From Thermoplasmatota archaeon (lineage in GTDB: Archaea; Thermoplasmatota; E2; DHVEG-1): a stretch of DNA of 34,731 nt. The position numbers were made by a program, and so were the translations under genes. Below the pieces are notes generated by a model. It did no database searches. It had not been told where the DNA came from and saw only the letters and a program-made list of their open reading frames with translations. The stretch covers positions 1-34,731 of the forward strand of contig JAFGML010000038.1 in the NCBI GenBank assembly GCA_016927555.1, in the 5' to 3' direction. Of the stretch, positions 30,601 through 34,731 are shown piece after piece (the first letter of the stretch is position 1; each line of letters begins with the position of its first letter).

Positions 30601-33552
30601 GTAGACCCCACTGGTGCGAACCTCATGTCACCAAGTACGCTAGAACTGAAACGGTATTCCTGGGTCGCAGGAGGAATCCCCTCCATCAATGGGAAACCCA
30701 TTGAGACATCGTATGGCCCGGGGAATAAAAATCCAATTGCTGTTGTCACACCTGATGGATACGAGGTATTTGTCGACACCTCTTCTCAGAGCACGATATA
30801 CCTAAAAATTGAATCATCCTATATGAAATATCAACAGTCCTGGTTCGGTGATACCTCTGTTCATCCCATTCCAAAGACTTCACCGTCCTCACCGAACTAT
30901 ATTGCGAACCATCAGGAGACCTATGATGGCAGACCCGCGGTGTCTGATGACTTTGACTTCGATGATCTCAGTAACACGATTGAGCTAACCTATGGAACAG
31001 CAATGGATGATGCAGACAGTGATGACGATGGGGTGATGGATGGCAAGGAGTTGCTGTGGTGTTTAGATTCTGATACTGATGGACGGATTAACGCGCTGGA
31101 CAACGACTCTGATGCTGATGGTCTCTTTGACGCAACGGAGATGGGAGTCACCAGTCCTATTCCCGCGTACGATTCTATCATCAAAGGAACTGATGTGACC
31201 AAAGGCAATTACACAGCGGATGCTGATCCGACGACACTCACTGACCCGCTGCTCGCTGATACTGATGCAGATGGATTAAGTGATGGTGCAGAAGATACAG
31301 ACAAGAATGGCGCAGTCGCTGTAGGGTCTGAGACGAATCCCTTGGACAAGGATACGGATGATGATGGGATTACCGATGGTGCGGAGGTCAATGGCTTTAG
31401 CGTCACAGGATTTGGTGTTATCACAACAAACCCGTTAAACCACGATACCGATGGTGATACGATCTTTGATGCGACAGAATCAGGGTACACGAACTCGATG
31501 ATCAGTGGTGACACCGATCTGACGAAGAATCATTTCATCGCGGATGTCGACCCGGCATCTCGGACGAATGCATCAGATGATGACACGGACGATGACGGGC
31601 TGCTCGACGGCAACGAGGACGTCAATAAGAACGGTCGTCGAGAAGACACCGAGCTTGACCCCAATGACGAAGATAGTGACGGTGACTTGCTCACCGATGG
31701 ACTGGAGTCCGGGTTAACCACACCGCAGGGCAGTGACACCAACACCGCTAGTCCGCACTGGCAGCCGGATAGCGATCCCACCTCAACAACCAACCCCCAA
31801 GAGCCTGACTCTGATGGCGACACGATCCCTGATGGGACCGAGGACCGCGATAAAGACGGTCTGCGCGATGGTGATGATCCCACAAACTCGGTGAGCGACT
31901 GGAACAACGGCGCTGGACCCGGGGAGACGGACCCGACTGACCCAGACACGGATGGAGACCTGGTGTACGACCAGCTGGAAATAGACGGCTGGGATGTGGA
32001 AGTCTTCTGGGAGTCGAACATGACGATCAAGGAGACCCGCCATGTCTGCTCTGATCCCCTCAAACCAGATACCGATGATGACGGGGTGTCTGACTACTAT
32101 GAGTATGGGAATAAAACCGATTCGACCATCGATGACACCGATGGGGATGGCATTGATGATCTCACCGAGGCACTCGCCGGCACCAACATGCGAGGCATCG
32201 AAGCCAACCAACCATGGTTAACACGAGCAGAAATCGACGTCCGCATTGACTACGTGCAGACCCTGGTCAAAGTCGTCTCCTGGATCCCCTTGGTGGGAGA
32301 TATCGTGGAATGGATTGTGAAAGATGTCCCTTCAGGGTTGTACATCACCTGCTGGATAGAGGCAGACGATGACGTCGGCGTGGAGTCTATCTGGGTGAAG
32401 GTGGATGGAGAATCCCCACAACAACAATATGGATTTGACTTCAGGTATGAATTTGAGGTCGACTACGATCTCTACTTCCTAAAAGGATGGAACATTGATG
32501 TGAAAGCCACCGATGTGAACGGCAACATCGGAAAACCTGATTACCCCTTACACATCGATGGACTTGCAGATAAACTGTATAATTTACTTGTCATGGGTCT
32601 TGTTTTGGTATTACTTGGTTTAGGATTCGACCCTGCCAAACTCAATGCACTGCCTGACAACGATCACGATGGACTTTCTGATGTCCTTGAGCTAGCGTGT
32701 CTCTTGAACCCACGGGTCAAAGACGTCCTGTGGGTCGACCTCACGGTTGCCTTCAACTGGGATGTCACCAACGACATCTGGGATCTCTGGTACCTCAATG
32801 CGTACCACCAGGGCATGCAGCTCGCGTCGAACTTCTTCTTCGATGGCACCGATGGTCACTTCATCTTTGACACCATCACCTTCTACGATGAGGTGTCTGA
32901 TGGTGATGCTGAGTGGGACGATGCGGACATCCAGGTCTGGGAAGGTTTGAATGCGCAATGGCCATCGTCTGATGGCGGTGGGGATCGCAGCGGAGGCATC
33001 AACCGCGCAGGTGATTCCATCTGGCTGCCGCAGTTCTTCGACCAGTGGGGGTTAGGCTGGTTGTCGGCAGTACGACCCAACCATGCTGACTACTACAAGA
33101 CGATCGCCCATGAGTCTGGGCACTACATCCTGCACCTGTACGATGAGTACGAGGATGCTGAAGGGGATAGCTACCCCGGGTTCATCGATAACCTGGGACC
33201 CAAGAGCATCATGAACGTGCAGCATGTGTACGATGAGTTTACTTGTCCTATCACCTACGATATTCTCTGGACCCCACCCTGGGGGTACAGCGACACTGAG
33301 CAGCACGCGTCACCGACGCATAAGAGTGGAAAAATCAACCCGAACGCTGGTGAATCCTGCTGGGACTCCATCTTCCGTTACTACTTCACAGAGCCACGGA
33401 CTGATCCTGGTGCCGTGGCAGGCAGGGACTACATCTACTTTGATTTGGAACACGACGGGGTACCTGACTACACGATGTACCGGTGGTACATCCCCAACCC
33501 GGGACCCCATGTCAACGTCGGACGCTTCATGACGTTTCATGACCATGTGTGA
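21610..33552 (+). CDS. Giant (3980 aa) secreted multidomain surface protein with a C-terminal CLCA-like zincin motif
   Basis: Signal peptide MIQKLVAVLAAALMLGTVFYSTVNA; beta-helix-like turns; two GWN(F/M)xS modules; EAE/CBM-like domains; VWQDxRNGxWDIYLYDL propeller repeats; about 30 D-x-D-x-D-G-x-x-D-G-x-E motifs; HESGHYILHLYDEY near the C-terminus. Confidence 0.93.
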   Translation: MIQKLVAVLAAALMLGTVFYSTVNASFSPPQLPGLGRDAAMRVTTSQTWADETRVLSENLIVENGGVLILQNVDLLMNSSYDNELVIRVEQWGRLHVLENSFIAAVNPAYHYRFEVYGELIIDQSDVRDTGSISADVGGIQIYTPSWGHVELSYCDIADSAGPGVYCEQTTPLIHYCSIRSNGGPGIAAVNCSGYDESTEDLSFELFLQQGWNFLSLPVEPADLSMSTIFSGVPYYQVYSWDAWNNTYQKIPLSEELQIGSGYLVFVLNDTWVNLTGDPLFDYSVELTQGWNMIGSLIYDTSLVIAETSPAGAVVNWSYAMDALGNFTETQEIRPGRGYWVLALQNTTLSLTCEKRNLGVEWNQIYENTGDGISLMSSNVSLRNNEIYKNSGTGVSLEETDCWFMDQNTMYDNEGAGLTCEASEILCTNSSWYNNTGPEVQASQDAEVSLLDCRCKTNDVDAADTSTVRCNKTFALRAVTWDEQNVSTATVQMYTNQGTEVFSGSTGSDGRIEPQILTYYTSTATGLQFFTPHTLVVENNTIQNRLNLVVDSPQDLTIYVGGDSDVDAIPDRLENKTYVYWMEAEAHVYNDQQIAGDLLASGSAAACNTPTTTEIINETVLAVPSGAYRLYVRARAEDASGTPTLRLSVSTDTSTLIANDDHFLTDQYHWYSTPTFTPLSNPIIGVSTVDSYDCIHIDRFMMAAEATAHGQITDPLQQDSDDDWLIDGLEVRNSTWWVEAEHYPAVSYAAQCINDVNASNAKALTCTGGSQETLSTTISLEADEYVYYVRARNLSGNTGTMQLKVDSTVLASFTAHEQYQWYAQNISIASAGTHVFTVQDTSAVRPAVCIDKIMVAKLADVLVATFTDGNASPTVVLPSGGGFNDTETVTLPEDAMVTTATVELIGNGTQQAFVSNAFSQSNPDVYEDVVVYEDNRNGDKDIYLYNFTSQTETQITALSGDQVNPAVHGQYIVWQDGQLVTTPPNLAVNPDFEIGPPDQWFFESGNPFFIPLYENSPVHSGMWAVGIQNIGSTSPAYAYWSQMQIPVIEGMEYEVSTWLNFIEKDPQSFHRAQIGVIWYDDMFVEIGQSWSPGVFDITGDWVHEEIMTIAPPTAMTAEVRLRLQCVSPGPAPYDITTVYFDDVVVQEGAASSDNWDIYLYDLSTSTMHQVTSEVSAQMNPDVSGQTVVWQDKRNGDWDIYRYDLSNGLPVQENLCVQVGTGNQPADQTYPSIDKNRLVWQDNRWGTWDVFLNVTAFSAEVYHVQETQLTWNLMNQQYPVISGDRVVWQDDRNANWDIYLYDLSAGYERQLTTNAFSQINPSISGDKVVWEDARHGNNDIYLFDCSSAKEKRLTWDASSQDHPAIYKDTVVWQDARNGVTSDLYGLNQYFTLDIGDDSLVEWTHPAVFVEPDVSRNLADEINMYLAEHFTDRSRGSISVPFTVYSNQAGNLTLLNLSVSMEYLTDPLDADTDGDGLREGREIYGFFGADIIEAEDAVAIQEWRHPYADYVDPLRGDPSNGGKVFLFDEVNFIHQTGVTLTSSYNYTEAFEGARDSWITLKTHIDDTGVYKLIVNPVLEEKENLGITVDDTPQIAYKYVSEYAYVPVVVDEEGEDILLNETLAMYLRKVIENATYVTVEKTNGDEILPRNMQEKERVALSEIAFGTKLSGVQTTNISLKANWRSEAEYNFTRNTEYTITIGIDLELLPPELLPPGGAEVPTNRPWDSVSLARILDVDCIRVERQTLDPLSIDADNDTLLDGLEATDSYYPLNPDADGDGLNDAIELYETFTTLGYRDSDYDGLRDAVELGWTSQTISATGGEVSSAGSWRERIAHHDSAYNYTAINNYDADANTTTDPFNPDSDADGIPDGWCDGWVYQPNPVNPTGVKSYQKNANMFKDVNYWRYDKNFWVFGGVMDCLVQIWEGEDLNLNGARGTNMSSWGFDAVTYERLDTTSGETEPADEDSDDDQLPEGYEVWYSHVEPCVLSDAGTPLIPTDDIYFLDPTNDDARFDFDVDATGTELFNQSTGGSWLTLDGAGVHALAQKILLNTPVLYNISRISVHLDTQGASKARLEIWSLWNGAPFARMTTVDNYDVSGDGWCVFDVPDAVFRTANLFGQPLNGFFIVMRWTTADYDWKVQLGAGAPGDTWVQDNSGTWVQTNDLFDHILYAEVYTGDNLTNLEEYIVGTNPKNRNTDKTMAWGADDQLSDGEEVGYQYVGAGSVTSAQQGFEQGLVPPHGWVGYSNNQGTTWEPSLSFAFEGTYAAVCDPGDFSEEKDEWLISESIYIGEEDVMALEFMHSSTFAPESDVKSILISTSGVEKNDFVLLESIPPLSMPEVWEPMIIDLSAYAGMTIHLAWRYEKLGGMPGQDWYIDNVLVSGSTTIPENRGGVIFRTNVSEGALRFDTYGGSEDWIAFDGDGESTLIAGRNYSYQQTLVDPTVASAKVSEDNILLFTLQDRTRIYHNQTTDELLVWSPDAHLRDTQTRYVGSISEQYYTGTCHVYSYNGAVDMSAYGPSLAYRNQELYLSSPFTPDTDGDFIPDGCEISWNQNAERNANGNLIEADRLINVRDSDSDDDHAPDGYEIDWQSDTDSDGQENMVDHDADADGIKDGDELDWNNDVDGDGLINMEDQDADNDGLLDGWDDTNGNLQKDAGEAAGEDTNANGIHDDSETSAIKYDSDEDGLWDGYDINVVTGHSWLLGQHLGELTVHSFTGQTSATDNMDWDSDDDTLSDGQEVLGWTIRIHTYTGADTLVQVYSNPTAQHSDPDALRDDVEYRFSNASTSDTDSDGLADHIEDANHDGVTQTTETSPVSADTDDDGLIDGNINNANYPAEDRDNDGVLDDNEPNPLKEDSDEDGIIDSVEYWSLKNHTVANGYGYYDSDSDGLIDLREYDSDNDGLSDGEENFNHDDEINTTTEADPTDYDTDDDELLDGAEPDWKIDSDNDGSINVRDGNSNDPSWVLGDDDYDNVYVVFRTNAVDLDGDGYLNYKIGTWITVDPTGANLMSPSTLELKRYSWVAGGIPSINGKPIETSYGPGNKNPIAVVTPDGYEVFVDTSSQSTIYLKIESSYMKYQQSWFGDTSVHPIPKTSPSSPNYIANHQETYDGRPAVSDDFDFDDLSNTIELTYGTAMDDADSDDDGVMDGKELLWCLDSDTDGRINALDNDSDADGLFDATEMGVTSPIPAYDSIIKGTDVTKGNYTADADPTTLTDPLLADTDADGLSDGAEDTDKNGAVAVGSETNPLDKDTDDDGITDGAEVNGFSVTGFGVITTNPLNHDTDGDTIFDATESGYTNSMISGDTDLTKNHFIADVDPASRTNASDDDTDDDGLLDGNEDVNKNGRREDTELDPNDEDSDGDLLTDGLESGLTTPQGSDTNTASPHWQPDSDPTSTTNPQEPDSDGDTIPDGTEDRDKDGLRDGDDPTNSVSDWNNGAGPGETDPTDPDTDGDLVYDQLEIDGWDVEVFWESNMTIKETRHVCSDPLKPDTDDDGVSDYYEYGNKTDSTIDDTDGDGIDDLTEALAGTNMRGIEANQPWLTRAEIDVRIDYVQTLVKVVSWIPLVGDIVEWIVKDVPSGLYITCWIEADDDVGVESIWVKVDGESPQQQYGFDFRYEFEVDYDLYFLKGWNIDVKATDVNGNIGKPDYPLHIDGLADKLYNLLVMGLVLVLLGLGFDPAKLNALPDNDHDGLSDVLELACLLNPRVKDVLWVDLTVAFNWDVTNDIWDLWYLNAYHQGMQLASNFFFDGTDGHFIFDTITFYDEVSDGDAEWDDADIQVWEGLNAQWPSSDGGGDRSGGINRAGDSIWLPQFFDQWGLGWLSAVRPNHADYYKTIAHESGHYILHLYDEYEDAEGDSYPGFIDNLGPKSIMNVQHVYDEFTCPITYDILWTPPWGYSDTEQHASPTHKSGKINPNAGESCWDSIFRYYFTEPRTDPGAVAGRDYIYFDLEHDGVPDYTMYRWYIPNPGPHVNVGRFMTFHDHV
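22203..22670 (+). other. Domain segment: tandem 'GWN' modules interrupting the beta-helix
   Basis: ELFLQQGWNFLSLPVEP... and VELTQGWNMIGSLIYD...RPGRGYWVLALQ; beta-helix-type text (NQIYENTGDGISLMSSNVSLRNNEIYKNSGTGVSL) resumes after it. Confidence 0.6.
24355..25770 (+). other. Domain segment: WQD/DIYLYDL beta-propeller repeats
   Basis: VVYEDNRNGDKDIYLYN, VVWQDKRNGDWDIYRYDL, LVWQDNRWGTWDVFL, VVWQDDRNANWDIYLYDL, VVWEDARHGNNDIYLFD, VVWQDARNGVTSDLYGL. Confidence 0.75.
25990..32175 (+). repeat. Asp-rich TSP3-like calcium-binding repeats (about 30 by eye)
   Basis: DADTDGDGLREGREI, DSDNDGLSDGEEN, DTDDDGLLDGNED, DSDGDTIPDGTED, DTDGDGIDDLTEA and others. Confidence 0.85.
33109..33150 (+). other. Zinc metalloprotease (zincin) active-site motif HESGHYILHLYDEY
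   Basis: HExxH plus DEY at the same spacing as the recalled CLCA-family HEWAHLRWGVFDEY. Confidence 0.7.
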
Positions 33553-33563
33553 GGTGAAAAAAA

Positions 33564-34731
33564 ATGACACAAGCCTATAAAAAACACCTGCTTAAGATGC
33601 TGCTGTTCCTCGTCGTCTGCTCTCTTGCAGTCTCTGTTGTTGCTGAGCTATCTCAACGAACAACGCAGGATGCATGTGACATACAAACCACAGTGACTTC
33701 TGAGGATGTGAAGCACCCTACGCTTCGACTTGATCCATGGGATGTGCCACTCGTGGTGACATCCGCTGCGGGTGGACTAGACACAGCTGCGTTTGGCGCT
33801 GCTGCCAACGCCACAGACGACTTCGACACGTTCTGGGATGAGCCAGAGCCGCCACAGCCACCCTTCTCACCAGTGGTGCAGGCATGGTTCTTCCATCCAG
33901 GCTCCGTCGTCTGCGCGCAGAACGTTAGCTTCCAAGGTTTCACTGATGCGCTGACATGGGAGCTCTGCCTTGCTGTTGACATCACCAACGTGAGCACCAC
34001 GTCACTGGTGAGCCTCAGTTGGCAAGCTACGGATATCGCTGCTATCCCCAGTGAGTACTACGTACAGCTCTGCAATGACACTACCATACTCAACATGCGG
34101 ACGCAGACGAGCATGACGCTGCTTGCGGTCACTGATGTGTATACTTATAGTCTCAGGGTCTGGAAGGATGTCTCACCACCAGCGATCACCATGGTTTCTG
34201 CGACACCATCCTCTCAGGTGATCGATGGGGCAGTGAACATCACCGCCAACGTCACAGACTACAGCGGCGTTGACACCGTAACGGTGCTGGTCATCTCCCC
34301 GGATCTCGTGGTGCAGAACCAGTCGATGACACACCTCACCCCTGGTGACCTCTACTCCTACAATACGACCTACCATGATGTTGGTGTCTACCAGTACCAC
34401 ATCTGGGCCAAGGACACTTGGGGCAACGCGGTGGACTCCGCGGTCGCGTTCTTTGAAATCGTCAACACCCCGCCTGTGATGGCCTCCGTGCGGATCACCC
34501 CTGACCCGGCGTACGATGATGATGACCTGCAGGGGTATGCGAACGCCACGGATGCCGATGACCACCCAGTGATCTACGAGTGGACATGGTACAGGAATGA
34601 TACTGAGGCCTGCAGTGGTGTTGCGGATAACTACAACATATCATTTGTCGGTCATCGCTATGACACCGGTGACGGGTACTTCGTCTGGAACGACGGCACC
34701 TACACGTACCTCGCGAACAGCTGGGGCGGCC
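33564..34731 (+). CDS. Secreted/surface protein, partial (runs off the right edge)
   Basis: Open frame of 389 codons without a stop, missing from the ORF track because it is truncated: MTQAYKKHLLKMLLFLVVCSLAVSVVAELS...; Ig/PKD-like ...ITMVSATPSSQVIDGAVNITANVTDYSGVDTVTV... and NTPPVMASVRITPDPAYDDDDLQGYANATDADDHPVIYEWTWYRN. Confidence 0.88.
   Translation, partial: MTQAYKKHLLKMLLFLVVCSLAVSVVAELSQRTTQDACDIQTTVTSEDVKHPTLRLDPWDVPLVVTSAAGGLDTAAFGAAANATDDFDTFWDEPEPPQPPFSPVVQAWFFHPGSVVCAQNVSFQGFTDALTWELCLAVDITNVSTTSLVSLSWQATDIAAIPSEYYVQLCNDTTILNMRTQTSMTLLAVTDVYTYSLRVWKDVSPPAITMVSATPSSQVIDGAVNITANVTDYSGVDTVTVLVISPDLVVQNQSMTHLTPGDLYSYNTTYHDVGVYQYHIWAKDTWGNAVDSAVAFFEIVNTPPVMASVRITPDPAYDDDDLQGYANATDADDHPVIYEWTWYRNDTEACSGVADNYNISFVGHRYDTGDGYFVWNDGTYTYLANSWGG

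Noticed and set aside
31530-32063. Ser/Val-rich minus-strand ORFs inside the giant gene (e.g. 177 aa at 31530-32063, 140 aa at 29670-30092)
   Set aside because: They are antisense shadows of the Asp-rich TSP3 repeats (GAT/GAC read as ATC/GTC, with Ser codons).
25990-32175. TSP3 region as a CRISPR or DNA-level tandem repeat array
   Set aside because: Repeats are at the amino-acid level with variable spacing and divergent DNA; no identical direct repeats with unique spacers.

Overview
The window is archaeal and euryarchaeal-like, probably Thermoplasmatota-like; the lineage is inferred from gene content, not tested. The left part carries informational genes on the minus strand: a str-type cluster (S12, S7, EF-2) and a ribosomal stalk operon (L1, L10, L12). 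Near them are a COG1395-type HTH regulator, TiaS, Nog1 and a tRNA-Gly(GCC). A compact plus-strand operon encodes a small wHTH protein, a CTP-type riboflavin kinase (RibK), PolX, a bacterial-type NAD+-dependent DNA ligase (LigA) and a Cys-rich 62 aa protein. The accessory content is a secreted-protein locus. It includes a gingipain-like C25 peptidase, a papain-like C1A peptidase divergent from a 3980 aa surface protein, and a second secreted protein that runs off the right edge. The 3980 aa protein combines a beta-helix, 'GWN' modules, EAE/CBM-like domains, a WQD-type beta-propeller, about 30 Asp-rich TSP3-like Ca-binding motifs and a C-terminal HESGHYILHLYDEY zincin motif resembling CLCA proteases. 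The most interesting signals are: (1) the giant protein's nested domain-in-domain architecture with a terminal CLCA-like metalloprotease; (2) two intergenic hairpins, each preceded by an orphan TATA-like box, that may be unannotated ncRNAs; (3) the polX-ligA pair in an archaeal operon; (4) a cluster of TGCATATGCA palindromes upstream of a wHTH gene. No CRISPR array, transposase or rRNA was seen. No homology search or folding program was run; all calls are by eye.
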